DNA of 64,000 nucleotides from Flavobacterium sp. SM15 (GTDB lineage Bacteria > Bacteroidota > Bacteroidia > Flavobacteriales > Flavobacteriaceae): contig NZ_JAKLTO010000003.1 of the NCBI RefSeq assembly GCF_022012335.1, forward strand, positions 186,001 through 250,000, given 5' to 3'. The translations under genes and the position numbers were made by a program. The notes below the pieces were generated by a model. It did no database searches. It was not told where the DNA came from and saw nothing but the letters and a program-made list of their open reading frames with translations. Positions 43,587 through 52,101 of the stretch are shown one piece after another; positions within the stretch are counted from its first letter, which is position 1, and each line of letters begins with the position of its first letter.

Positions 43587-44366
43587 ATGGCAAACGTTAA
43601 AGAACTAAGTGTAGAAGAAAAGTTAAGAGCTCTTTATGACTTACAATTAATCGATTCTCGAATTGACGAAATCAGAAACGTAAGAGGGGAATTACCTCTT
43701 GAAGTGGAAGATTTAGAGGATGAAGTTGCCGGTTTAAGCACTCGTTTAGAGAAATTAAAAAGTGATTTGGAAACCATTGAGGAGCAAATCAAAGACAAAA
43801 AGAATGCAATTGAAGGACACAAAGAGTCTATCAAAAAATATGCAACTCAACAAAAAGAAGTTCGCAACAACCGTGAATTCAACGCTTTAACCAAAGAAGT
43901 TGAGTTTCAGGAATTGGAAATTCAATTGGCTGAGAAGCACATCAAAGAAATGAAAGCTTCTATCGAACACAAAAAAGTGGTTTTTGGTGAAACCAAAGAC
44001 AAATTAGAGGCTAAACAAACGCATTTAAAACACAAAAAATCGGAATTAAGCGACATCATGGCTGAAACCGAAAAGGAAGAAAACTTCTTGATAGGAAAAT
44101 CTGAAGAGTTTCGTGGTTTAATTGAAGCACGTTTACTTACAGCTTACGACAGAATCCGCTCTAGTGTTAGAAACGGCTTAGCTGTAGTATCTATCGAGCG
44201 TGGAGCTTCTGCTGGATCGTTCTTTACCATCCCTCCGCAAACACAAATGGAAATCGCTTCCCGCAAAAAAATCTTAACCGATGAACACAGCGGAAGAATC
44301 CTGGTAGACAATGTGTTAGCAGACGAAGAAAAAGAAAAAATGCACCAATTATTTGCAAAAATATAA
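43587..44366 (+). CDS. Coiled-coil C4-zinc-ribbon family protein lacking the zinc cysteines
   Basis: 259 residues. Long antiparallel coiled coil (about 40-170) followed by the C-terminal region of the C4-type zinc-ribbon family usually found beside Nif3. Family members have two CxxC-like pairs there. Here the same frame reads ASAGS (residues 207-211) and TDEHSGRILV (231-240), so all four expected cysteines are replaced (S208, S211, D232, S235), and the protein contains no cysteine at all. The IPPQ block between the pairs is kept. A structural or nucleic-acid-linked role is proposed for the family; unknown here. A terminator follows. Confidence 0.85.
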   Translation: MANVKELSVEEKLRALYDLQLIDSRIDEIRNVRGELPLEVEDLEDEVAGLSTRLEKLKSDLETIEEQIKDKKNAIEGHKESIKKYATQQKEVRNNREFNALTKEVEFQELEIQLAEKHIKEMKASIEHKKVVFGETKDKLEAKQTHLKHKKSELSDIMAETEKEENFLIGKSEEFRGLIEARLLTAYDRIRSSVRNGLAVVSIERGASAGSFFTIPPQTQMEIASRKKILTDEHSGRILVDNVLADEEKEKMHQLFAKI

Positions 44367-44372
44367 GTAACT

Positions 44373-44399
44373 TAAAGCCTCCAAACGGAGGCTTTTTTT
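44373..44399 (+). terminator. Terminator after the Nif3/coiled-coil pair
   Basis: AAAGCCTCC, loop AAAC, GGAGGCTTTTTTT. Its T run ends at 44399, directly against the ATG of the next gene. Confidence 0.9.
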
Positions 44400-45254
44400 A
44401 TGGAACTATTTAACAAGACCATTTACTTTGTTTTCACAAAATCCATTGGATTGTATGTTAATCTGATGAGTCTTGTCATGCCTAAAAAAGCAGCCCAAAT
44501 CGCTTACAAGTTTTTTTCTGAGCCCCGTGAAGGAAAACTCAATCCCAATTCCATCCCTGAAATATTAAAAGAAGCCGAAAAAGAAACCATTATCTTAGAG
44601 AATCACACCATCCAGACTTATACCTGGAAAGGCAACCAAAACAAAGTATTACTGGTACATGGCTGGGAAAGCAATGCTTCGCGCTGGGAACAATTCATCA
44701 AAGAATTGCGAAAATCAAAAAGCACCATTATTGCTCTGGACGGCCCCGGACAAGGACTCTCCAGCGGAATTGAGTTCAACATCCCTCAATATGCCAAACA
44801 TGTGGATGCGCTCATTCAGAAATTTCAACCGCAATACATCATTGGTCATTCTATGGGCGGAGCAACCTGTTTGTATTATCAGTACAAATACAACAACCCT
44901 TATTTACAAAAAATGGTTATTTTAGGAGCTCCAAGTGAATTTGAAATCCTCCTGAACAACTACAAGAAGACCATCAGTTTGAACGAGAAAGCTTTTGAAC
45001 TTTTAAAACAACGATTTGTAGAACGATTCGAGATACATCCTTCCGATTTTTCCGGAAAAAAATTCGCCTCCACCTTTAACTTAAAAGGATTGATTGCCCA
45101 TGATATTGACGACGATGTAGTTTCTTTCGATGAAGGTAAAAAAATTGCCGAAGCCTGGAAATCTGCAGAATTTATTCAAACCAAAGGACTTGGGCACAGC
45201 CTACACGACGAATTGCTTTACCAAAGAATTTCGAGTTTTCTTTTTGAAGAATAA
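44400..45254 (+). CDS. Alpha/beta-fold hydrolase
   Basis: 284 residues. HG motif VLLVHGWESNASRWEQF, nucleophile elbow GHSMGG, an acid residue in the HDIDDDVVSFDEG loop and a final histidine in GLGHSLHDE. The N-terminal 35 residues are partly hydrophobic (IYFVFTKSIGLYVNLMSLVM) and may associate with the membrane. Substrate unknown. The ATG at 44400 abuts the T run of the preceding terminator, so expression needs read-through or a promoter within the hairpin region. Confidence 0.86.
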   Translation: MELFNKTIYFVFTKSIGLYVNLMSLVMPKKAAQIAYKFFSEPREGKLNPNSIPEILKEAEKETIILENHTIQTYTWKGNQNKVLLVHGWESNASRWEQFIKELRKSKSTIIALDGPGQGLSSGIEFNIPQYAKHVDALIQKFQPQYIIGHSMGGATCLYYQYKYNNPYLQKMVILGAPSEFEILLNNYKKTISLNEKAFELLKQRFVERFEIHPSDFSGKKFASTFNLKGLIAHDIDDDVVSFDEGKKIAEAWKSAEFIQTKGLGHSLHDELLYQRISSFLFEE

Positions 45255-45258
45255 CCAT

Positions 45259-46923
45259 TTAATGAATTAACAGCTTCTTAGTAGCGCTTTTGTTTCCGCA
45301 AACAACCTTAACAAAATACATCCCGTCGGGTAAATTCCCAAGAGCAACAGTACTTTGCTTTTCGTATAACTGCTTCCCGATTACTTTTCTTCCCAATGCA
45401 TCGTAAAGTTCCAGAAAAGTATTCTCAGAAAAAGCTTCCGAGAGTGTAATGGTGAACTCCTGATGTGCAGGATTCGGATAAAGAGTGGTAATCAGAAGCT
45501 CAGGCTGCTGAAGCGATAAATGGGTATTTATTTCATCAATAGCAGCTTTCATATTTGGCAGTGGACCAATATTACCAACCACCGAAGTTCCTTGTGGAAT
45601 TCCCGTTGTGTTTAATAATCTGCGCATCTCAACAGGAGTCATATACACCCCGGTCAAACTAAAATAATACGATTGTAAAACTATAACACAACTTGCAACC
45701 ATTGGTGTAGCAGCACTGGTTCCGTTAAAATTGGTGTATCCTTGATTAAAATCCCCACCTACCTGAACAACATTACCATAACCGCACGCAAAAACATTTT
45801 CTGCCCATCCCTGAACATCAAATCGTAAGCCGTAATTACTGTAAGAAATTCGATCGTGTGTTAAATTCGACCGACCCCCTCCAACAAGTATAGCCCCTGA
45901 ATTCCCCCGATTCATATAAGAAGCATAATATGCCGAATCTAAATTTTGACCTCCGTTAGCGCCAGCCTCAACAATTATAATTCCAGCATCGGTAGCCGCT
46001 TTGGTCAAATCCCAGACCACCGCATCAAATTCAGCAGGAACCAAACTGCCTCCTTGCCCGTAAGCTTGCATTTCAAACAAAATAACATCTCCGGCACGAG
46101 AATTAGAAATCGCTTTAACTATTGCATTAATTCTATTATAACCCGTTTGCTGCCATTCGGGAAACAACACCATTTCACGGGCTTGGTTGGCCATCCCAGA
46201 AATCCCATATCCACCGTCATCTGCCATAACTATGCCAAAAACAGGAGTTCCGTGTTCTGTATAAGAAGCTGAAGCTGAAGAATTAATGGTCATCCCCGGA
46301 GCAATAAACACATTTACTTGGTTCAAATCTTCGTGTTGGGAATTGAAACCGTACTCTACATCCCGTACCCGGATTCCGCTTCCTTTAAGACCCAAGGCCC
46401 AGGCTGATTCCATATTTACACCCGGATCTGGTGCCAAATAAGACTGATTGGGTAAATAATCATCAGTAGTTGGAGGAATATCACTCGGTGGGGCAATGGG
46501 CTGCAAAGACATTAACGAGCAATAAACCACTTCGGGATAAGCTTCTAAAAGTTTGGCTATCTCCAAGAGCTTTTCGTTGGTTGGAGCGTCTACTTTAACC
46601 CTAAGTATATTTTTTAATTTTCGAACCGAAACATCACTTCCAGAAAGACGCACTGCTTCTTTGGAAAGGAACTTCAGCTGGTCATCAGGAATTGCAATTC
46701 CTTTTTCAAAATCAAGAGCATATCTGTTCGAAAGGGTTTCAAATTGCGGCAGCTTTTTAACTAATTCTTCCTTATAATCACCGGATTCAAAACGAAATTC
46801 ATCACTAAAACAAACATACAATTCATGCACATCGGAATTTGGTGCTAAACGAAGTTCTCCCTTTCCGCTTTGGGCAAAAAGCTGAAAACCAAGTACCAGG
46901 AACAAATAACGTATGCTTTTCAA
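45259..46923 (-). CDS. T9SS-secreted subtilisin-family (S8) serine protease
   Basis: 554 residues. Signal peptide (about 1-17), an N-terminal propeptide-like region (about 30-150), then an S8 domain with the triad D188 (RVRDVEYGFN), H224 (EHGTPVFGI) and S403 (NGTSAATPMVA); the oxyanion Asn lies in GANGG (N323). The last 75 residues form a type A T9SS sorting domain (LYPNPAHQEFTITL ... LYDALGRKV ... DGMYFVKVVCGNKSATKKLLI). It should be exported by Sec, then by the type IX system to the surface. The Asp motif DVEYG differs from the usual DTG. Monocistronic. Confidence 0.92.
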   Translation of the reverse strand: MKSIRYLFLVLGFQLFAQSGKGELRLAPNSDVHELYVCFSDEFRFESGDYKEELVKKLPQFETLSNRYALDFEKGIAIPDDQLKFLSKEAVRLSGSDVSVRKLKNILRVKVDAPTNEKLLEIAKLLEAYPEVVYCSLMSLQPIAPPSDIPPTTDDYLPNQSYLAPDPGVNMESAWALGLKGSGIRVRDVEYGFNSQHEDLNQVNVFIAPGMTINSSASASYTEHGTPVFGIVMADDGGYGISGMANQAREMVLFPEWQQTGYNRINAIVKAISNSRAGDVILFEMQAYGQGGSLVPAEFDAVVWDLTKAATDAGIIIVEAGANGGQNLDSAYYASYMNRGNSGAILVGGGRSNLTHDRISYSNYGLRFDVQGWAENVFACGYGNVVQVGGDFNQGYTNFNGTSAATPMVASCVIVLQSYYFSLTGVYMTPVEMRRLLNTTGIPQGTSVVGNIGPLPNMKAAIDEINTHLSLQQPELLITTLYPNPAHQEFTITLSEAFSENTFLELYDALGRKVIGKQLYEKQSTVALGNLPDGMYFVKVVCGNKSATKKLLIH

Positions 46924-46943
46924 ATCGGTAACAAATTAAGATT

Positions 46944-46951
46944 CAAAGATA
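46944..46951 (-). promoter_or_regulatory. Minus-7 promoter element of S8 protease gene
   Basis: Reads TATCTTTG on the minus strand, 20 bp before the ATG. Confidence 0.65.
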
Positions 46952-47003
46952 TAAAAAAGTCGTTCTAAGCATTGTAAATACTTAATAATATTCAAATATG
47001 TCT

Positions 47004-47011
47004 TACTTTTG
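47004..47011 (+). promoter_or_regulatory. Minus-7 promoter element of rluF
   Basis: TACTTTTG with only 5 bp to the ATG at 47017, so the transcript is expected to be nearly leaderless. Confidence 0.6.
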
Positions 47012-47016
47012 CAGCT

Positions 47017-47841
47017 ATGGAAGAAAATAAAACCCGAATTAACAAATTCCTTTCCGAAACCGGTTACTGCTCCAGACGTGAGGCCGACAAGCTTCTGGAA
47101 GAAGGCCGCATTACCATAAACGGAAAGATTCCCGAGCTGGGCACTAAAGTTTCTTTGCAAGATGAAATCCGCGTAGACGGAAAACTGATTCGTGAGAAAA
47201 CTTCCAAACCAATTTATCTTGCCTTCCACAAACCTGTTGGTATTGAATGTACCACCAACCAAAACGTGCGCAACAACATAGTTGATTACATCAATTATCC
47301 CAAAAGAATTTTCCCTATCGGACGTTTGGATAAAGCCAGTGAAGGACTAATTTTCATGACCGACGATGGCGACATCGTAAACAAAATACTTCGCGCCAGA
47401 AACAATCACGAGAAGGAATACATCGTTACTGTAAACAAACCAATTACCGAACGATTCATTCAGCGTATGGGCAACGGTGTGCCGATTTTAGACACCGTGA
47501 CCAAAAAATGCAAAGTAGAACAAATCAGCAAGTTTGTATTCCGAATCATTCTAACTCAAGGGTTAAACCGACAAATTCGTCGTATGTGCGAATACTTAGG
47601 TTATGAGGTTACGGCTTTAAAACGCATCCGCATCATCAATATTTCACTGGATGTTCCTGTGGGACGCTACCGCGATTTAACCGATAGCGAAATAAAGGAG
47701 CTTAACAAACTAATTGAGCCTTCAAGTAAAACGGAAGAGGCAAGTTTGCCAAAAGTTGGCTCTCAAAAAAGCGAAATCAGCAAAAAATTCAAACCTACGG
47801 AGGTCAAAAAAAATGATAACAGGCGTAGGTTCAAACAATAA
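47017..47841 (+). CDS. rluF: 23S rRNA pseudouridine synthase F family
   Basis: 274 residues. S4 RNA-binding domain at about 5-60 ([30 protein letters not shown]), then the pseudouridine synthase core with the catalytic aspartate in [10 protein letters not shown], and [18 protein letters not shown]. RluF modifies a uridine in 23S rRNA helix 74 (2604 in E. coli); RluB/RluE-type alternatives share the core but the C-terminus fits RluF best. The last 35 residues are Lys/Ser-rich and poorly conserved. Confidence 0.92.
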   Translation: MEENKTRINKFLSETGYCSRREADKLLEEGRITINGKIPELGTKVSLQDEIRVDGKLIREKTSKPIYLAFHKPVGIECTTNQNVRNNIVDYINYPKRIFPIGRLDKASEGLIFMTDDGDIVNKILRARNNHEKEYIVTVNKPITERFIQRMGNGVPILDTVTKKCKVEQISKFVFRIILTQGLNRQIRRMCEYLGYEVTALKRIRIINISLDVPVGRYRDLTDSEIKELNKLIEPSSKTEEASLPKVGSQKSEISKKFKPTEVKKNDNRRRFKQ

Positions 47842-47901
47842 GATCTTTTTTTACCTCAATAAAAAAAAGGGCAGAAGTTTCTTAATATTTATATATTTTA
47901 A

Positions 47902-47909
47902 TAATTTTG
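47902..47909 (+). promoter_or_regulatory. Minus-7 promoter element of hypothetical gene
   Basis: TAATTTTG 25 bp before the ATG at 47935. Confidence 0.55.
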
Positions 47910-47934
47910 AGAAACTAATAAAACACCTACAAAA

Positions 47935-48696
47935 ATGTCTTCAGCTTCTGAATTCAACAATAGTATCGATCAGTGGAGGAAATCCAGCACTGAAACAGGT
48001 CATGCTAAAAATGTTGCAAATTTTTTAAGGCTGATCTCGTTTTGCCAGAATCTGCAAACTACTTACAATCCGTCGAATGAGAGGTTAAAAATTCCGCATC
48101 TTCTTATTTTATATCAAAATGCTTTCGAAAAACTAAACGAAGTATATGCTCAGAAGTCAAACTTTGACACCCATACCCACAACCGCAGAAATGCCTTCGA
48201 AGACTTAAAACCCTTTTGCACTAAAATTATCAATGCTTTTGCGGTTTCAGGAGTAAACAAATCAACTCTTGAAGAGGCAAAGGCCATAAACAAAAAAATA
48301 CAGGGAGTGGTTTTGAAAAGTTCCTTAACCAGCATAAACGAAGGAAAAACATCTACTTCTCAGCAATCCTATGACCAAAAAATTGAGCATTTTTCCACTT
48401 TAATTGAAATTCTCAAGCAAAACCCAATTTACAATCCGAACGAACAGGAATTAAAAATTACTTCACTGGAACAGAAATTGAGCAACCTGCAAATGCAAAA
48501 CCTTAATCTGATTCACAGTTATACTCTGTACAGCAATGCATTGCAAATTCGAAATCAGATCTTGTACAATTCAGAAACAGGTCTAGTTCAAAAAGCAAAA
48601 AAAATAAAACAATACATAAAAAGCATTTTTGGGACCAACAGTTCTCAATACCTTCAAATTCGAAGTTTGGAATTTAAGGTTCGTACGGGGGAATGA
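47935..48696 (+). CDS. Conserved hypothetical helical protein
   Basis: 253 residues, no signal peptide or membrane segment, nearly all predicted helix. It has two blocks (NPSNERLKIPHLLILYQNAFEKLN and NPNEQELKITSLEQKLSNLQMQN) that look like an internal duplication, each beginning Y-N-P-(S/N)-(N)-E. A later conserved-looking tail reads ILYNSETGLVQKAKKIKQYIKSIFG. I recall similar uncharacterised proteins in Flavobacterium, but no function. It has its own promoter box. It is isolated beside a gene-poor spacer. Confidence 0.75.
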   Translation: MSSASEFNNSIDQWRKSSTETGHAKNVANFLRLISFCQNLQTTYNPSNERLKIPHLLILYQNAFEKLNEVYAQKSNFDTHTHNRRNAFEDLKPFCTKIINAFAVSGVNKSTLEEAKAINKKIQGVVLKSSLTSINEGKTSTSQQSYDQKIEHFSTLIEILKQNPIYNPNEQELKITSLEQKLSNLQMQNLNLIHSYTLYSNALQIRNQILYNSETGLVQKAKKIKQYIKSIFGTNSSQYLQIRSLEFKVRTGE

Positions 48697-49519
48697 GTTC
48701 TTTTCCATTAAAAAAACATCACTTCTTGCTTTTAAACTCTTATAAGCTGCAATCATCTCAAAAAAGGAACGTTTGTTTGCTTTACCTTTTGTCGATTTTT
48801 TTTATCCGATGGTCTTTTTTTTTAAAAAGGAAAAAGTTGTTTTTCTAAAATCAATCATAAAATTTTAACAATCAGTATAAATATTGATTAAGGAAACTAT
48901 TTATTTATTAATAACAATGATTGTTTTTTATTAATCAATGATATTTTTTCTATAGTACAAAATAGTTTTAGTGTTGGCTAAATTAAAAATTAAAATGGCT
49001 AAACCACAAAAAAGCCTGTAAATACTGGCCTTTAAAAAGGAATTTCATTTTTAAAACCATTTCATCCTTTTTGGTTTAAATTTAAGTAAGAAAATTTTTT
49101 CACGTTCTTTTATCCATAGGTTATCTGTCAGTTTTTTTTCTAGAAATTTCACAGACTCCAAACTCAAATAATGCCTATCCGGTTTTTGATTTTCAGCAAT
49201 TTCAAAACACCAAATGACAAAAAACATTGAGGTTCGTTATTAAGTTTTGTTTTTAAAATGGAACTTTATAACATGATAGAAAATGAATGTTCAGGGCTAA
49301 CAAAGTTCTAAAGAAAATAACAGACAATTTAAGAAAGTTTGCAAAGCACAGCAGATAGAGCTTCCAGAGCTATTTTGAAATTCAGAATAAAAAAGTCATT
49401 TCTAAAAGTTAAAAAACACTCTTTCTGCCTCATCATGGTTGATTGAAAACACTATAAAAACAGCCAGTTTCCCAGCATACAAAAGTCGTTCTTTATTATG
49501 AATATAAAACCCTTAATTT
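48697..49519. other. 823-bp gene-poor AT-rich spacer with possible minus-strand relics
   Basis: No full gene. On the minus strand two short open stretches look protein-like: 49051-49227 and a 57-codon frame from ATG 48756 running left into the hypothetical gene (stop 48583-48585), open back to a stop near 48800. The rest is very AT-rich with short AATCAAT/ATTGATT inverted motifs around 48851-48955. No terminator or clear promoter was recognised. Confidence 0.5.
49051..49227 (-). CDS. Possible small gene or gene remnant
   Basis: 58 codons from ATG 49227 to TAA. Charged, protein-like composition (ENQKPDRHYLSLESVKFLEK ... KEREKIFLLKF) with no low-complexity bias, but no recognised family, no promoter box and no neighbours in an operon. 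It could be the 3' end of a decayed gene or chance. Low confidence. Confidence 0.25.
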   Translation of the reverse strand: MFFVIWCFEIAENQKPDRHYLSLESVKFLEKKLTDNLWIKEREKIFLLKFKPKRMKWF

Positions 49520-50329
49520 ATGCGTAAACTTCTACTCTTACTGTTTTATTGTAGCCTGAATGCCCAAGTGGGTATTGGCACATCTTCACCAGACAATGAT
49601 GCTATGCTCGAAGTATTAAGCTCCGACAAAGGTATTTTGCTCCCAAGGGTTAAGCTTGAAGACCTCTCCCTGTCTACTCCTTTAACTGCCCATGTCTCCG
49701 GTATGATTGTATACAACACTGCATATAATGGAACCAATTTAAACACTGTTTTCCCCGGTCTGTATTACAATGACGGACAACGTTGGGTACGATTAAATCC
49801 GAACACGGTAAAAATAGGAGAATTAAAAAACAGTTTTGCTATTGCGGATCACAACGGATGGTATCTGTTAAATGGACGCACTATAAGCTCACTCCCTGCA
49901 ACAGTTCAACCAAGAGCTTCTGCTTTAGGTTTTGCAAGTAATTTACCTGATGGAAGTAATCTTTTCCTTAGAGGAAAGTCTGCAAGTGAAACTTTAGGTT
50001 TACAAGGAGGAAATAACTCTATAACGCTTAGTCAGGCAAATCTTCCCAATATCAATTTCACCGGAACAACAAACACCTCTGGCATCCATAATCACAACAT
50101 GGATAGCTTTATTGGGATGGAAAACATTGGTCTGCTTTCTACAACTGCTCTAACCCTTTTTGTGACTCAAGCCGTAGCAAAAGAGACTAATATTGCCCCG
50201 ACAAAAACTTCGAACCCAAGCGGAAGTCACACCCACACCGTTAGCTTTAATTCAGGAGGAACTGCCATCCCTATTGACATAACTCCCAATTATGTTGCCA
50301 CAAACATTTTTATATACTTAGGAAATTAA
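49520..50329 (+). CDS. Exported tail-collar-like protein, paralogue 1
   Basis: 269 residues. Short signal peptide (about 1-15), then the common Bacteroidetes surface motif VGIGTSSPDNDAMLEV, a middle region with GLYYNDGQRW, and a region that looks like a phage tail collar domain: DHNGWYLLNGR, NLPDGSNLFLRGKS, LSQANLPNINF. Two HxH motifs (H190/H192 in IHNHN; H237/H239 in SHTHT) flank a variable segment, and the end is PIDITPNYVATNIFIYLGN. First of three tandem paralogues. Probably a trimeric surface fibre or adhesin (inference); no phage genes are nearby. Confidence 0.75.
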   Translation: MRKLLLLLFYCSLNAQVGIGTSSPDNDAMLEVLSSDKGILLPRVKLEDLSLSTPLTAHVSGMIVYNTAYNGTNLNTVFPGLYYNDGQRWVRLNPNTVKIGELKNSFAIADHNGWYLLNGRTISSLPATVQPRASALGFASNLPDGSNLFLRGKSASETLGLQGGNNSITLSQANLPNINFTGTTNTSGIHNHNMDSFIGMENIGLLSTTALTLFVTQAVAKETNIAPTKTSNPSGSHTHTVSFNSGGTAIPIDITPNYVATNIFIYLGN

Positions 50330-50344
50330 TTAAAAGAATCTATT

Positions 50345-51187
50345 ATGGCACAAAAAACTACTCTTATACTTTTATTGTTCTTTTCCTTTAACTTTTATGC
50401 TCAGGTTGGAATCGGAACTAATACACCAGATATAAATTCTGTTTTGGAAGTAAGCAGTTTTAAAAAAGGAGTACTTATTACACGGGTAGCCCTTACAGAA
50501 ACTATTTCACCTCTACCACTAACAAATCATGTTGCGGGAATGATTGTATATAACACTAGCACTTCAGGTACAAACGAGAAAATCGTTGTTCCAGGATTTT
50601 ATTACAACAATGGTACTCAATGGATACGATTAGAGCCTTTAACAACAGCGATTGGTGATATAAAACACAGCATTGTTACTACGGATCATAACGGCTGGTA
50701 TCTGCTCAATGGAAGAAATACATCTACCCTTCCAGTCAAAGCACAGACTAACGCCTCTTCAATTGGGTTTGGCACAACGCTTCCTGATGCGACAGATCGT
50801 TTTCTAAAAGGAAAATCCTCTTCAGAAACCCTAATGGCAAATGGCGGAACAAGTGCTATACAACTCACACAAAGCAATTTACCCAATGTAACCTTTAACG
50901 GAACGGCCAACACTGCCGGATCCCATACCCATGATTATGAAGACAAATACCATAGCGTTCCCGAGAATTTAAATTTAGTTACCGGACTTCTTGGTATTTT
51001 AAGTGGTCTTGTTTTAAATATTCTCAACAATGATGTAGGCTCTGATTCCGTATCTACAACAACATCAACCTCATCTGCAAATGGAAACCACTCTCATACT
51101 GCAACAATTAGTACCGGAGGGACATCAGCTCCTCTAAACAAAACATCTCACTTAGTAACCAACACCTTTGTTTACTTAGGCAAATAA
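50345..51187 (+). CDS. Exported tail-collar-like protein, paralogue 2
   Basis: 280 residues with the same order as its neighbours: signal peptide (about 1-19), VGIGTNTPDINSVLEV, GFYYNNGTQW, IGDIKHSI, DHNGWYLLNGR, LPDATDRFLKGKS, LTQSNLPNVTF, HxH pairs H194/H196 and H249/H251, and a final TNTFVYLGK. The segment between the HxH pairs differs in length and sequence, with a hydrophobic stretch (LVTGLLGILSGLVLNIL). It starts 15 bp after paralogue 1, so the genes form an operon. Confidence 0.75.
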   Translation: MAQKTTLILLLFFSFNFYAQVGIGTNTPDINSVLEVSSFKKGVLITRVALTETISPLPLTNHVAGMIVYNTSTSGTNEKIVVPGFYYNNGTQWIRLEPLTTAIGDIKHSIVTTDHNGWYLLNGRNTSTLPVKAQTNASSIGFGTTLPDATDRFLKGKSSSETLMANGGTSAIQLTQSNLPNVTFNGTANTAGSHTHDYEDKYHSVPENLNLVTGLLGILSGLVLNILNNDVGSDSVSTTTSTSSANGNHSHTATISTGGTSAPLNKTSHLVTNTFVYLGK

Positions 51188-51229
51188 AAACACCTTATCA
51201 AAGAAAAACACAACAAAATATTATTTGCT

Positions 51230-52063
51230 ATGAAAAACAGTATAATAACCCTATGCCTAATGTTTTGTCTTAATGCAATAGGCCAAAATGTAGGAGTCGG
51301 AACCATCAATCCCGATGAAAATTCCAGCTTAGAAATCTACAGTACCGATAAAGGTTTCCTATTAACGCGTTTACCGTTGAATGCAACAGATGACTCAACA
51401 CCCTTGACTCAACATGTTGAAGGGATGACAACCTATAACACTTATGAATCTACAACTACAGGTACCACTTCTGTATATCCGGGAGTTTATTACAATGACG
51501 GTTCTAAATGGAATTACATGGGACCTAACACTTTGGCTCTAGGCGATATCAAACATTCACTTGAACCCTCTGACCATAGCGGTTGGTTTTTACTTAACGG
51601 AAGAGCAATTACTAGTCTTCCCACAATTGCAAAAAACAATGCCGCTGCAATAGGAATAGGCGCTAACCTTCCGGATAGTTCAGACCGTCTTATCAAGACC
51701 AATAATGGAACAGAAACTATACTTTCCGTTGCTGGAAACAACTCGGTAACTTTAACTCAAGCAAACTTACCAAATGTTACCTATAGCACTACAACAAGTG
51801 TTGGAGGAAGCCACACCCACACCTACAGCGATTCTTATAATGCCGCAAAAACTTTAGGTTTGGCTACGAATGTTCTTCCTCTTGTTCCCTTAATAAGTGA
51901 GAATGTTGGGGCAAACGAAAGTGTTCCCGCAAACTTGTATCCCTCTGCTGATAATGGAAGCCACTCCCACTCTGTTACAGTTCCATCAGGCGGATCAGGA
52001 GTACCTTTAAACATTACACCCAAACATCTGATAACCAATGTGTTTATCTATTTAGGAGAATAA
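51230..52063 (+). CDS. Exported tail-collar-like protein, paralogue 3
   Basis: 277 residues: signal peptide (about 1-19), VGVGTINPDENSSLEI, GVYYNDGSKW, GDIKHSL, DHSGWFLLNGR, LPDSSDRLIKTN, LTQANLPNVTY, HxH pairs H195/H197 and H245/H247, and TNVFIYLGE. It starts 42 bp after paralogue 2 and is closed by a strong terminator. The three proteins differ at many positions, so the copies are not recent. Confidence 0.75.
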   Translation: MKNSIITLCLMFCLNAIGQNVGVGTINPDENSSLEIYSTDKGFLLTRLPLNATDDSTPLTQHVEGMTTYNTYESTTTGTTSVYPGVYYNDGSKWNYMGPNTLALGDIKHSLEPSDHSGWFLLNGRAITSLPTIAKNNAAAIGIGANLPDSSDRLIKTNNGTETILSVAGNNSVTLTQANLPNVTYSTTTSVGGSHTHTYSDSYNAAKTLGLATNVLPLVPLISENVGANESVPANLYPSADNGSHSHSVTVPSGGSGVPLNITPKHLITNVFIYLGE

Positions 52064-52067
52064 TAAA

Positions 52068-52101
52068 AGAAAAGCCTGAAGTTAATTCAGGCTTTTCTTT
52101 T
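52068..52101. terminator. Bidirectional terminator after the tail-collar cluster
   Basis: AAAAGCCTGAA, loop GTTAA, TTCAGGCTTTT with flanking A and T runs; convergent with the GNAT gene. Confidence 0.9.

Noticed and set aside
49001..49040. AAAAGCC...GGCCTTT as a terminator in the gene-poor spacer
   Set aside because: Stem of six pairs with a bulge and no T run on either strand.
49520..52063. Tail-collar-like genes as part of a prophage
   Set aside because: No integrase, capsid, terminase or lysis genes nearby, and each protein has a signal peptide and Bacteroidetes surface motif.
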